Below are positions 1-9,344 of a stretch of 64,000 nucleotides of DNA, piece by piece. The DNA is from CAWBOV01 sp963790525. Lineage in GTDB: Bacteria; Actinomycetota; Actinomycetes; Mycobacteriales; Jatrophihabitantaceae. The position numbers were made by a program, and so were the translations under genes. The stretch lies in assembly GCA_963790525.1 (NCBI GenBank), contig CAWBOV010000006.1, positions 434,001-498,000 on the forward strand, written 5' to 3'. The stretch's first letter is position 1; each line of letters starts with the position of its first letter. The notes beneath the pieces are model-generated. The model was not told the origin of the DNA and did no database searches. It was given only the letters and a program-made list of their open reading frames with translations.

Positions 1-54
1 GACGGCAGGCTGGCGATCTACAACCCGCGCTACGAGCTCCGGGCCCCTGCCTAG
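1..54 (+). CDS. C-terminal end of an OB-fold protein (partial)
   Basis: Only the last 17 codons are present, ending in a TAG that overlaps the next start by one base (TAGTG). The residual peptide contains the motif IYNPRYEL. From memory, this is the usual tail of the small OB-fold nucleic-acid-binding protein that precedes DUF3159 and the TrkA pair in actinomycetes. The family call rests on this tail and on gene order only. Confidence 0.55.
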   Translation, partial: DGRLAIYNPRYELRAPA

Positions 55-764
55 TGACTGACGAGGGGCCGGCCGCCCCTGCCCCGGACGCGGAGCTGAG
101 CATCCGGGAGCAGATGCGGTCGCAGATGCTCACCGGTCTGGGCGGCTGGACCGGAATGATCATCGCCGCGGTGCCGACGGTCGTGTTCGTCGTGGTCAAC
201 GCGGTGGCAGGCCTCAGGTCCGGCGTCGTCTCAGCCGTGGCCGCGGCGCTCGTGCTGACCGCGTACCGGCTCGCCCGCAGGCAGTCCACCCAGCAGGCGC
301 TGAACGGGCTCTTCGGCGTCCTGATCGCCGCGATCATCGCCGCACGGACGGGTCAGGCGCGCGGGTACTTCCTGGTCGGCATCTGGTCGAGCTTCGCCTA
401 CGGAGCGGTGTTCCTGGTCTCGATGGTCGTCCGGCGCCCCCTGGTCGGAGCGGTGTGGGAGTTCCTGGACCCGACACCCGAGGAGCTGCTGCGCGGGCGT
501 CCCTGGCAGCGCCAGCCCGTACTGATGCGGGGATACCTCCTCGCCACCCTGGCCGCGACTGCGATCTTCGCCGCGCGCGCGGTCGTCCAGCTGAGCCTGT
601 TCCAGCACAACTCCACCGGCTGGCTGGCCGCCGCCCGCATCGCGATGGGCTACCCGCTCACCATCGCGGCCCTGGGACTGGCCTGGTTCCTCGTCCGCCG
701 GGCCCGGCGCCTGCTGGCTGCCCAGGCCGGGATCGACCAGGCGGGCGTCGCGCCGGCTGCGTGA
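54..764 (+). CDS. DUF3159 family membrane protein
   Basis: A 236-residue integral membrane protein with a GTG start that shares one base with the upstream stop. After a short acidic N-terminus (to about residue 30) it has roughly six hydrophobic segments, in pairs near residues 35-75, 83-125 and 160-220. Loops carry the family-like motifs WSSF and FLDPTPEE. The order OB-fold, DUF3159, TrkA, TrkA is conserved in actinomycetes and supports the call. The biochemical role is unknown; the position beside TrkA potassium-control proteins hints at ion or envelope physiology, but that is inference. It converges with ceoC with no gap between the stops. Confidence 0.8.
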   Translation: MTDEGPAAPAPDAELSIREQMRSQMLTGLGGWTGMIIAAVPTVVFVVVNAVAGLRSGVVSAVAAALVLTAYRLARRQSTQQALNGLFGVLIAAIIAARTGQARGYFLVGIWSSFAYGAVFLVSMVVRRPLVGAVWEFLDPTPEELLRGRPWQRQPVLMRGYLLATLAATAIFAARAVVQLSLFQHNSTGWLAAARIAMGYPLTIAALGLAWFLVRRARRLLAAQAGIDQAGVAPAA

Positions 765-1421
765 TCAGATGCAGACCGCGTAGCGGACCTGCTCCTCGAC
801 CTCGGGCACGGCCACGAACAGCAGCTCGTCACCGGGCTCGAGCGGCTCGTCCGGTGTGGGCGTGATGACACGCGAACCCCGCACGATGGTGACCAGGGTC
901 GCGTCGCGGGGGAGTACCAGGTCACGCACCGGGCGTCCGGCACACGGCGCATCGGCCGACAGCGTGATCTCGATCAGGTTGGCCTGACCCTGGCGGAAGG
1001 TGAACAGCCGCACCAGGTCCCCGACCGACACGGCCTCCTCGACGAGGGCGGCGAGCACGCGGGGCGTGGACACGGCGACGTCGACGCCCCAGGACTCGGT
1101 GAACAGCCATTCGTTGGACGGGTGGTTGATGCGGGCGACGACCCGGCCGACCGTGAACTCGGTCTTGGCGAGCAGCGACACGACGAGGTTGACCTTGTCG
1201 TCGCCGGTTGCGGAGATGACGACGTCGAACTCGCCGAAGTGCGCCTGCTCCAGGTTCGCCACCTCGCAGGCGTCACTGAGCAGCCAGGTCGCATTCGGGA
1301 TGCGCTCGGGTGTGATCTTGCGCTCCTCCTTGTCCACGAGGAGCACCTCGTGGCCGTTGGAGAGCAGCTCGCGGGCGATCGAGCGCCCGACCGAGCCGGC
1401 GCCGGCGATGGCAATCTTCAT
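765..1421 (-). CDS. ceoC: TrkA family potassium uptake regulator (CeoC-like)
   Basis: A 218-residue cytoplasmic protein with an N-terminal Rossmann RCK_N domain (glycine motif AGAGSVGRS from residue 6) and an RCK_C (TrkA_C) domain from about residue 140 to the end. TrkA proteins bind NAD(H) or ATP and gate Trk/Ktr-type potassium channels. The ATG overlaps the stop of the upstream paralogue in a TGATG arrangement, so the two are translated together, as in mycobacterial ceoBC. No membrane channel subunit is visible in the window, so the partner must lie elsewhere. The symbol is by synteny with ceoBC and could be exchanged with that of its neighbour. Confidence 0.85.
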   Translation of the reverse strand: MKIAIAGAGSVGRSIARELLSNGHEVLLVDKEERKITPERIPNATWLLSDACEVANLEQAHFGEFDVVISATGDDKVNLVVSLLAKTEFTVGRVVARINHPSNEWLFTESWGVDVAVSTPRVLAALVEEAVSVGDLVRLFTFRQGQANLIEITLSADAPCAGRPVRDLVLPRDATLVTIVRGSRVITPTPDEPLEPGDELLFVAVPEVEEQVRYAVCI

Positions 1422-2080
1422 CACGCCTCCGGGGGGTTCTCGACGGTGTCCGCGAGCGTGGCGCGGTGTTCGTCGGTGATGAGCAGGTGGATGACGTCGC
1501 CGTCCTGGACGATCGTGGACTCGATCGGTATCTCGCCGACCCCGAAGCGGGTGATCATCGCCACCCGGCCGCCGGTGGCCTGCTGGACCTCGCTGAGGCG
1601 GTGCCCGATCCAGGACTCGTTCAGGTGACACTGAACCAGGGCCACGGCTCCGGACGGGTCGCGCCAGGTCTCCTGCGTCGATTCGCCCAGGATCTGGCGG
1701 AACAGGCGGTTGGCGGTCCACGGGACGGTCGCGATCGTGGGGATGCCCAGGCGCTCGTAGATCTCGGCGCGCTTGGCGTCGTAGATGCGGGCCACGACGG
1801 TGCGGACGTTGAACGTCTCGCGCGCCACCCGTGCGGCGATGATGTTGGAGTTGTCGCCGTTGCTGACGGCGGCGAAGGCTTCCGCCCGCTCGATACCGGC
1901 CTGGATCAGGGTGTCCTGGTCGAATCCCACGCCGGCGACCGTGGTCCCGGCGAACGTGTCGCCCAGGCGCCGGAAGGCGTTGGCGTCCTGGTCGATGACG
2001 GCCGTCGTGTGGCCGGCCTCCTCCAGATGCAGCGCCAGCATCGACCCGACGCGGCCGCATCCCATGACAACGACGTGCAC
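1421..2080 (-). CDS. ceoB: TrkA family potassium uptake regulator (CeoB-like)
   Basis: A 219-residue protein with the same two-domain layout as its neighbour: RCK_N with glycine motif GCGRVGS at residue 7 followed by a conserved acidic residue closing the second strand, then an RCK_C domain from about residue 140. It probably forms a heteromeric regulatory ring with the downstream TrkA paralogue, controlling potassium uptake in response to nucleotide. It is first in the two-gene operon; its promoter should lie in the 275-bp divergent region shared with the APC permease gene, where I see no clear operator. Confidence 0.85.
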   Translation of the reverse strand: MHVVVMGCGRVGSMLALHLEEAGHTTAVIDQDANAFRRLGDTFAGTTVAGVGFDQDTLIQAGIERAEAFAAVSNGDNSNIIAARVARETFNVRTVVARIYDAKRAEIYERLGIPTIATVPWTANRLFRQILGESTQETWRDPSGAVALVQCHLNESWIGHRLSEVQQATGGRVAMITRFGVGEIPIESTIVQDGDVIHLLITDEHRATLADTVENPPEA

Positions 2081-2355
2081 TACGGCACATCTCCCTTCGA
2101 CAGGACCCGCGGTTTCGGCGGGACCTCGGTTGCCGATCGCAGTGCAGGGGGCGCTCCGCGTTCACGTGGCGTGACGACGCTACACAACCGGCACACCGTT
2201 CGTGACACGACGCTGCGGCGGTTCCTGGCGCCACCGACGTGCGGGGGCCGCGCGGCGACGTATCGTGTGCGTCCGTGACGAATTCGCGCGGAGACTCCAG
2301 CGGGGTTCCCGACAGGGATCCGGCGGGCTCACTCCCAGAAGTGGCGGTCGGCTAG

Positions 2356-4413
2356 ATGGCACTTCTGCCTCGCATCGCCAAGCGGCTGCTGATCGGCCGG
2401 CCCGTCCGCTCGGACAAGATGGGCCACAGCCTGCTGCCGAAGAAACTGGCGCTGCCGATCTTCGCCAGCGATGCGCTGTCGAGTGTCGCCTACGCCACGC
2501 AGGAGATCCTGCTGGTGCTGACCCTCGCGGGGACCTCCTACCTGTTCCTTGCGCCCTGGCTGGCGGCAGCGGTCGTGGTCCTGCTGCTCACCGTCGTCGC
2601 GTCCTACCGGCAGCTGGTCGTCGCCTATCCGACCGGCGGCGGCGACTACGAGGTGGCGACCAAGAACATCGGCCGCCCGGCCGGCGTCATCGTCGCCAGC
2701 GCCCTGCTGGTGGACTACGTGATGACGGTCGCTGTGTCGGTGTCCTCGGGCGTGGACAACATCATCTCCGCCGTGCCGTCGCTGGACCCGCACCGGGTGC
2801 TGATGGCGCTGGCGTTCGTGGTGATCCTCACCGCGGTGAACCTGCGCGGCGTCAGGGAGGCGGGCACCGCGTTCGCGCTGCCCACGTATGCCTTCGCGGT
2901 CGGTGTCGGTCTCATGATCATCACGGGCGTCTTCCGGTCGATCGTCGGCCATCCGCCGGTCGCGGAGTCGGCCCACTACGTGCTCAAGACCGAGCACGGC
3001 TACGGCAACATGACCTTCCTCGCGCTGCTGTTCTTCACCCTGCGGGCGTTCTCCTCCGGCTGCACCGCGCTGACCGGCGTGGAAGCCATCGCCAACGGCG
3101 TGCCGGCGTTCAAGAAGCCGAAGGCCAAGAACGCCCAGATCACGCTGGTCCTGATGGGTGGGCTCGCGGCGACGATGTTCGTCGGCATCACCGTCCTGGC
3201 GGTGGTCGCCAAGGTGCGCGTCGTCGAGACCAAGAACGTCTGCGACCTGCAGGGCTACGTCGACTGCCAGCACACCCCGCAACGCACGGTCATCGCGCAG
3301 CTGGCGTCGTCGATCCTCGGCGGTCCGCACTCGGTCGGCTTCTTCTACATCCAGGCCGCGACCGCCCTGATCCTGGTCCTGGCCGCCAACACCGCGTTCA
3401 ACGGCTTCCCGCTGCTGGGCTCGATCCTCGCCCAGGACCGCAACCTGCCCCGGCAGCTGCACACCCGCGGTGACCGGCTCGTCTTCAGCAACGGCGTCAT
3501 CATGCTGGCCGTCGTCGCCGGCTCGCTGATCTTCATCTACTCCGCGGACGTCACCAAGCTGATCCAGCTCTACATCATCGGCGTGTTCACGTCCTTCACC
3601 CTCGGCCAGTCGGGCATGGTGCGGCACTGGAACCGGCTGCTGCGGACCGAGCGCGATCCCGCGGCCCGCCGCCGGATGATGCAGTCGCGCGCGATCAACG
3701 CCTTCGGCGCGAGCCTGACCGGCGTGGTCCTGGTGATCGTCACGGTCACCAAGTTCACCAAGGGCGCCTACCTGGTGCTCATCGCGATGCCGATCCTCTA
3801 CGCGATCATGCGCGGCATCTACAAGCACTACGCCCGCGTCGGTCGCGAGCTCGCCAGCGACGACACCGGGCTGGTGATGCCCGCGCGCAACCACGTCATC
3901 GTGCTGGTCAGTCCAAGGTGCACAAGCCGACGTTGCGCGCGCTGGCGTTCGCCCGGGCGACCCGCCCCGACACGCTGACCGCGCTGACCGTGAACGTCGA
4001 CGACGAGGAGACGCGCGGCGCTGCTGCGCGGAGTGGGGCGCGCGGGATCTGCCGGTGCAAGCTCACCGTGCTCGACTCGCCGTTCCGCGAGATCACCAAG
4101 CCGGTCGTCGCAGTACGTCAAGAACGTCCGCAAGGAGAGCCCGAACGACGTCGTCAGCGTCTTCATCCCCGAGTACGTGGTCGGCCACTGGTGGGAGAAC
4201 CTGCTGCACAACCAGTCGGCGCTGCGGCTCAAGGGCCGGCTGCTCTTCCAGCCCGGCGTGATGGTGACGAGCGTGCCCTACCTGCTCGACTCCTCCAGCG
4301 CCCGGGCCGCGGAAGCCGCCAAGGGCGGGGTGCTCCCGACGTCCCGGCCGGTGGTCAGCGACGGCAGGCGCGCCGCCGCGCCGGACCGCACGCCCACGGG
4401 CAGGCGGCCCTGA
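2356..4413 (+). CDS. APC superfamily amino acid permease with C-terminal cytosolic domain (frameshifted sequence)
   Basis: The gene encodes about 680 residues: a 12-helix APC transporter core (characteristic N-terminal stretch KLALPIFASDALSSVAYA) followed by a soluble C-terminal domain with motifs HKPTLRAL and DSPFREITKP. The open frame breaks near 3908, then at 4015-4055 and 4112, but each segment resumes in another frame and keeps the family sequence down to the stop at 4413. The net change is a multiple of three. The breaks look like one missing base (or two extra bases) followed by single inserted bases, hence sequencing error and not decay. The likely role is uptake of a cationic or branched amino acid; the substrate is not visible. 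It is divergent from the TrkA operon. Confidence 0.75.
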
Positions 4414-5705
4414 CCGGTACCGGGGCGGGTTCGGCGGCGCCCGCCCAGCCTCGCCGAGAGCTGGGTCGGCAGGATCCTGGACGTCGAGATCGGCGCCGGT
4501 CGCCCACGGCGGCCACTGCGTGGCACGGGTCGGTGGCGACGGCGGGCGCGTCATCTTCGTCCGGCACGCGCTGCCCGGCGAGCGAGTGCGGGTCGATCAT
4601 CACCGAGGACACCGGCGGCTCGTTCTGCCGCGGCGACGCGGTCGAGGTCTGACAGCCGCGGCCGACCGGGTCGCCGCGCCCTGCCCCTACGCCGGGCCCG
4701 GGCGCTGCGGCGGATGCGACTGGCAGCACGTCAGCCCGCCGGTCAGCGCCGCCTGAAGGCCGCGGTCGTCACCGAGCAGCTGCAGCGGCTGGCGGGCATC
4801 GCCGTGACCGTCGAGGTCGAGGAGCTGCCCGGGGGCGCGCTGGGATGGCGCACGCGGATCGGCTATGCCGTCGACGGCAAGGGCCGGGTCGGGCTGCGCC
4901 GCCACCGCTCGCACCACGTCGAGCCGATCGCGGAATGTCTGCTCGGTGTGGAGGGCGTGGGCGACGCGCCTGAGCTCGCGCGCCGCTGGCCGGGGGTGTC
5001 CGCACTCGACATCGCCACCGGTGACGCGGGGGAGCGGTCCGTCCTCACCCACCGCCCGGTGGCGGCAGCGCCGCGGACGACCCCGGCGCGGTGACCGGCG
5101 CGCGCAGAAGCAGAAGATCGAGCTCGTCAGTGGTCCGCCCGCGCTGCACCACCACGCGGCAGGTCGTGACTTCGTCGTCGCGGCCGCCGGCTTCTGGCAG
5201 GTGCATCCGGCCGCCGCGGAGGTCCTGACCAGCGCAGCCTTGTCGGCCCTGGCCCCCGCACCCGGTGATGTGGTGCTCGACCTGTACGCCGGCGCGGGGC
5301 TGTTCACCGTCGCTCTGGCCGACGCCGTGGGCGCCACAGGGCGCGTCGTCGGCATCGAGGCGGCGCCACGGGCGGTACGCGACGCGCGTCACAACCTCGC
5401 CGGGCTGCCCTGGGCCCGGGTGGAGCTGGGAACGGTCGAGCGCGGAGAGCGTCACGGCGGCAGGCCCGGCGGACGTGGTGCTGCTGGATCCGCCGCGGAC
5501 CGGCGCGGGCCGAGCGGTCATGGAGGCGATCCTGGACACCGGCGCGCGGGCGGTCGCCTACGTCGCGTGCGACCCCGCCGCCCTGGCCCGGGACGTCCGC
5601 ACCGCACTCGACCGGGGCTGGTCGCTGGCCTCGCTACGAGCCTTCGACGCGTTCCCGATGACACACCACATCGAGTGCGTCGCCTTGCTCGAAAAGGGGC
5701 GCTGA
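4410..5705 (+). CDS. TRAM-domain class I SAM-dependent RNA methyltransferase, TrmA/RumA family (frameshifted sequence)
   Basis: Reassembled across frames the protein has an N-terminal TRAM domain (EIGAVAHGGHCVARV), a four-cysteine Fe-S site beginning CPYAGPGRCGGCDW, and a methyltransferase domain with FWQVHP, the SAM loop DLYAGAGLFT, the LLDPPRTG motif and the catalytic VACDPAALARD. It methylates C5 of uridine in tRNA or rRNA; which one cannot be told. At least seven indels fall between 4450 and 5450 (for example near 4455, 4497, 4583, 4652, 4738, 5080 and 5445). No ATG start is visible: the frame opens at a CTG overlapping the permease stop, perhaps a miscalled GTG. The last codons (EKGR) were supplied by the island: the other repeat copy near 14.3 kb continues to VAPADVS and a stop, which I take as the original terminus. 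Confidence 0.75.
5655..5691 (+). repeat. Left 37-bp direct repeat of the accessory island (attL-like)
   Basis: Perfect 37-bp copy of 14295-14331, extendable leftwards by three bases with one mismatch. It encodes the C-terminal motif PMTHHIECVALL of the RNA methyltransferase in frame. Confidence 0.85.
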
Positions 5706-5938
5706 CCTGCGAAGCGCAGCCCGGTGCGCGTCCGGTAGGTGATCGAGGGCGCGCCTTGGGCCATGTCTGGATCCGTGACACAGCGGCCGACAGCGCTGGC
5801 CGTGAGCGTCACCCGCACGCGGCTCGCGGAGGATGCACCGCGCCACCACGTCCACACCGCGATGGGCTGCCCATAGCCTGCAGGCCGACCCACGAGGAAG
5901 TGATCCTCGAACCGGGACCGGGGCCGGTCCACTGGTGC

Positions 5939-6136
5939 TCAGGACTCCAAGATGCGCCGGATCGCCCCGACCGGACAGACCTGTATCGCCTCCTCGACAG
6001 CCCCGATCGACTCGACGTCGATGTCAACGGGCTGAGCCTGGGCGAAGCCCCAGTCGTCGAAACTGAAGTGGCGAGGCGCGACCTCGCCACAGATCGCGTA
6101 TCCCTGGCATTTCACGGGGTCGACTCGGACCCGCAT
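5939..6136 (-). CDS. [3Fe-4S] ferredoxin
   Basis: A 65-residue acidic ferredoxin. It opens MRVRVDPVKCQGYAICGEVAP and ends with the CPVGAI segment, giving the C-x5-C plus CP ligand set of single-cluster [3Fe-4S] ferredoxins that serve P450s and some oxygenases. The ATG at 6136 is chosen because it overlaps the stop of the NuoF-like gene (TGATG); the longer open frame upstream only reads through that gene. By position it should carry electrons from the NuoF-like flavoprotein to the Rieske oxygenase encoded in the same direction. Confidence 0.85.
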   Translation of the reverse strand: MRVRVDPVKCQGYAICGEVAPRHFSFDDWGFAQAQPVDIDVESIGAVEEAIQVCPVGAIRRILES

Positions 6137-7493
6137 CACGCGCTCACCGCCAGGGGATGGGCCGGCGCCTCGTTCGCTGCCGCAGTGTCCGGCAGCGAAA
6201 CGCTGAGACGCTTCCAGCGCGGGGCGGGGTCGGCCGCAGCCTCGGCGCAATCCTCGCAGCCCCGTGCAAGGTGACGCCCCACGTTCTCGGGGTAGAAGTG
6301 CAGCAGGCTGCGGACCACCGTTGCCACGGCGTCAGGCAGGGCGCAGGCGCCGCGGCCGTTCAGCTGACGTGCCCAGCGCGGCAGCATCGACGCGTAATTC
6401 ACGCCGGGGATGGGATTGCCCATCTCGGCCAGGGTGGCCGCAACACTGCTCGTCGAGGAGATGCACATGCCGCATTGGCGCGCGTTGTGCTCGGCGAAAT
6501 AGCCGACGACATCGCTCGCGATCCTGATCGGGCAGGCGTCTCGCTCGAGGAAATGCAGGGAGGCGCAACCGAGGCCGCCCCCGCGCAGCCGTACACCGGC
6601 GTGGCTGAGCGTGAGGTCTGACCAGGCGGGAAGTAGGCCCCGAAGAACCCGCCGATCAACAGGTTGCGGCCGGTGTCGTCGTCACCGAAGTGGGCGCGCG
6701 TCACTTCGTGAAGGGGAGTGCCGTCGGGCAGCTCGTAGAGGACGGCGGGCCGGCCACCCCCGGAGACGGTGGCCAGGAACGTTGCACCTGCGTCGGAGTG
6801 CGGTGGCTGCAGCGAGCGGGCGATGCAGGCCAGGGTTTCAACGTTCAGGACGAGCGTCGGCGCCCCACCGACGCCGACCTGGAAGGGGCGGGGTGGTTTG
6901 TCCGTGGGTCGTGCGATCCCTCTGGTGAGGGCGCGGACGACGGCGGTCTCCTCGCCTGACACGTAGGTCTCCTGGGCCTGAAACACATGCACGCCGACCG
7001 TGGGCCGGGCCACGGCGAGCTCAGCGACCGCAGTCTCGACCGCTGCCCGCGCGAGGGGGTCGGCTACGTACAGGTGGGCTCCGGACGCACCCAGCGCTTC
7101 GGCCACCACCACCAAGCCCTCGAGCACCAGGTGTGGCCGAAACCGGAGCAGGTAGCGGTCCTTGATGCTGAGGGGTTCACCCTCGGCTCCGTTCGCGACC
7201 ACGATGGGGGCGAGCCCGGCCGAAGCTGCCGCCCGGCGCACCGCTTCGATCTTCACCGAAGTCGGAAAGGCCGCGCCACCATGCCCGAGGAGCCGGTCGA
7301 TCCCAGCGGCCGTCGCCAGGACGCCGGCTGCGCAGGGAGTCGTGTAGCCACCGGCGGACAAGTACCCGTCCAAGCTTTGAGTGGTGAACGGGTGCCTGCC
7401 CAGCAGCCCATCCTCACGCCCTGGCCAGGCTATGGCTTCCTGCACGACCGTGGCCGAGGGCGAGGGCTGCGTCGTCACGGTGTCCGGCGTCAT
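6136..7493 (-). CDS. NuoF-like NADH-binding iron-sulfur flavoprotein (one frameshift)
   Basis: About 452 residues after correcting one missing base near 6625. The first 290 residues match the NADH/FMN fold of complex I subunit NuoF: GHGGAAFPT, NGAEGEP followed by KDR, GEETAVVRALTRG, KPPRPF and LNVETLA. An SLBB-like segment follows (ATVSGGGRPAVLYELPDGT), then the iron-sulfur region with CGMC and CEDC pairs. The usual third cysteine of CxxCxxC is a serine, so the cluster is atypical. No NuoE partner is nearby. The start overlaps the stop of the next gene upstream (ATGA), and the ferredoxin is coupled downstream, so I infer it is the NAD(P)H:ferredoxin reductase of the oxygenase system. Confidence 0.75.
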
Positions 7494-7960
7494 CAGTCCG
7501 GGAAGGAGAAGGTGCCGGTGCCCTCGAGGAAGCCCATGACTCGAACCGGCTCACCAGAGGTCACGGAGTCTCCGCTCTTCGCCGTACCGAACTCCAGACG
7601 GACCTCGATGGTTCCACGCACGTGCTTCCAGGGCCCGGTGCCGCCCTCGAAGGTGAGGGTTCCCCGATCCTTGCCGTCGGTCATGAACCAGTCGACGTGT
7701 CCGAGCAATACCTCGTCTGTGTACAGGTCCTCGAGTCGGACCGCGCCGTAGCCACGGGGGACCGAGCCGTCCGGCGCGACCTGGTCCTGGCCGGTGAACA
7801 GGGTCCGGAAGTACGTCGGCTCCGGATCGCCGACCACCTCCAGCCGGCTGACCAGGTCTGCTTCGTAGCCCACGGTCTTCAAGTCGCTCCCGGCAAGCGG
7901 GACCTGCCGACCCCATTCAGCGGTGCCGCCCGAGATCCACGTCACCTCACGCTGAGTCAT
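7493..7960 (-). CDS. Conserved-looking hypothetical protein in oxygenase operon
   Basis: A 155-residue soluble protein that I do not recognise. It is rich in beta-strand-like alternation with many glycines and aromatic residues (for example GYGAVRLEDLYTDEVLLGHVDW near the middle and FEGGTGPWKHVRGTIEVRLEF near residues 105-125), and ends GTGTFSFPD, which suggests a small beta-barrel such as a calycin-like or allene-oxide-cyclase-like fold; that is only a fold guess. No cysteines, signal peptide or membrane segment. It overlaps the NuoF-like gene by four bases and lies 39 bp after the Rieske gene, so it belongs to the oxygenase operon, perhaps as a substrate-binding or accessory subunit. Confidence 0.6.
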   Translation of the reverse strand: MTQREVTWISGGTAEWGRQVPLAGSDLKTVGYEADLVSRLEVVGDPEPTYFRTLFTGQDQVAPDGSVPRGYGAVRLEDLYTDEVLLGHVDWFMTDGKDRGTLTFEGGTGPWKHVRGTIEVRLEFGTAKSGDSVTSGEPVRVMGFLEGTGTFSFPD

Positions 7961-7999
7961 CTTGGTGTGTCTCCTCTTCGTTGTCCGCTGCCGGGTGGG

Positions 8000-9208
8000 T
8001 TAGATGGGTAGCCGGGAGGCCAGGTACTTCTGCAGCTGCCAGAGCGGCTGCTCGTGCCTCTGCAGCACGCCGTCTCGGGCATGCCTTGAGCGCGCGGAGT
8101 TCTGCACCGCCTCGTTGACCGTCGCGTCCTGACCTTGGACGAGCCTGAGGAAGTCGGTGGCCTCGGCCAGCTTGCTGTCGAAGTCCTCCACGTCTCGATG
8201 GTCCTTGGGGACGAGCAGGTGGATCTCGAGGCGGTGGCTCTCGGGACCTGTGGGCAGTGAGCGGAACCAGAAGGCGATGTCGGGACCTGGCGCACAGAGG
8301 TACGCCGGGAACTTGGTCAACAACAACGTGTGCGAGCGCTGGAAGGAGCTCAACCCTGACTTCGCCGGTAGGAAGAGCGGATGCAGCAGGTGGCCGTCCT
8401 CCTCGCCGATGGCCACATCTTCCCCGGCCATCATGCGAGAGAAGTAGTGCTCGGGCCCCGTGTAGTCGCCCTGCTGACACTTTCCCAGGCGCCAGATCGG
8501 TTGGAGCACGTTCTTGTGGATTCCGATGTGGTGGTACACCTCGAGGAAGTTCTCGACGACGATCTTCCAGTTCACTCTGGACTCGCCCCAGTCGATCACC
8601 GAGGCGATCTCCCAGTCGGTGAAGTCGTAGCCGTCCTGGATCTCGGCGATGGCCGACATGTCGAATGGGATATCGGTGTCGTCGTCGAGATTGACGAACA
8701 CGTAGCCCTGCCAGATCTCGGTGCGGATGCTCCTAAGTCCGCTGACACTCCTGTCGAAGTCGGGTCGACCTGACATCTCCGGGGCGCTCAGCAGGCTTCC
8801 GTCGAGCCGGTAGATCCAGGCGTGGTAGGGACACTCGAAGCGGTCCACGCAGCCGCTGACCTTCTCAGCGTCGGTCTTCTCCCCGCCCATCAGGTCGGCG
8901 TACCGATGACGGCACACCCGCGAGAAGACGCGCACGCGGTCGTCACTTCCGCGCACCACCATCAGCGGCTCATCCGCGAGGTCGATCGCGCGATAGCTAC
9001 CCGGCTTCGGGACTTCCTCCACACGAGCGATGCAGATCCAGTCCTTGCGCCAAATGTGCTCCAGTTCGTGTTTGTAGAAATCCTCGTCCCAGTACGCGGC
9101 GGCGGGGAGCGGCCGCGCTTCCAGCAGGGGCAGCGCTGCCTGCACCCGAATCGTGTCAACCAGAGTCGATACCCGGCTCTTCGTCGGGCTGCTCAGAACC
9201 TCAGTCAC
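8000..9208 (-). CDS. Rieske non-heme iron oxygenase, alpha subunit
   Basis: A 402-residue ring-hydroxylating oxygenase alpha subunit. The Rieske [2Fe-2S] ligands are C99, H101, C126 and H129, but the spacer between H101 and C126 is 24 residues, longer than the usual 15-17, and the common HRG is HRY. The catalytic domain has the iron motif ENFLEVYHHIGIH, with H226 and H231 as likely ligands. There is no beta subunit gene, so it is probably an alpha-only trimeric enzyme (demethylase or hydroxylase). It is the first gene of an operon with an unknown protein, a NuoF-like reductase and a [3Fe-4S] ferredoxin. Substrate unknown; the NCS1 permease and alcohol dehydrogenase in the same island may belong to the same pathway. 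Confidence 0.85.
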   Translation of the reverse strand: MTEVLSSPTKSRVSTLVDTIRVQAALPLLEARPLPAAAYWDEDFYKHELEHIWRKDWICIARVEEVPKPGSYRAIDLADEPLMVVRGSDDRVRVFSRVCRHRYADLMGGEKTDAEKVSGCVDRFECPYHAWIYRLDGSLLSAPEMSGRPDFDRSVSGLRSIRTEIWQGYVFVNLDDDTDIPFDMSAIAEIQDGYDFTDWEIASVIDWGESRVNWKIVVENFLEVYHHIGIHKNVLQPIWRLGKCQQGDYTGPEHYFSRMMAGEDVAIGEEDGHLLHPLFLPAKSGLSSFQRSHTLLLTKFPAYLCAPGPDIAFWFRSLPTGPESHRLEIHLLVPKDHRDVEDFDSKLAEATDFLRLVQGQDATVNEAVQNSARSRHARDGVLQRHEQPLWQLQKYLASRLPI

Positions 9209-9344
9209 TGGCTTTCCTACCTCCTGGGTGGCGGGCGAGCCAGGAGCCGCTCGCCTGTCCGCTCAGGCTAGGAAGGCGTGAGCCTGCCGTGCATTGGCGG
9301 AAAGGCCACAATCGGCGACCCACGCCAGCCCGCCGAGAGAGGAC

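Noticed and set aside
2329..3894. 521-codon antisense frame over the APC permease
   Set aside because: Rich in D, H, Q, R and G as expected of an antisense shadow of hydrophobic codons; no start context.
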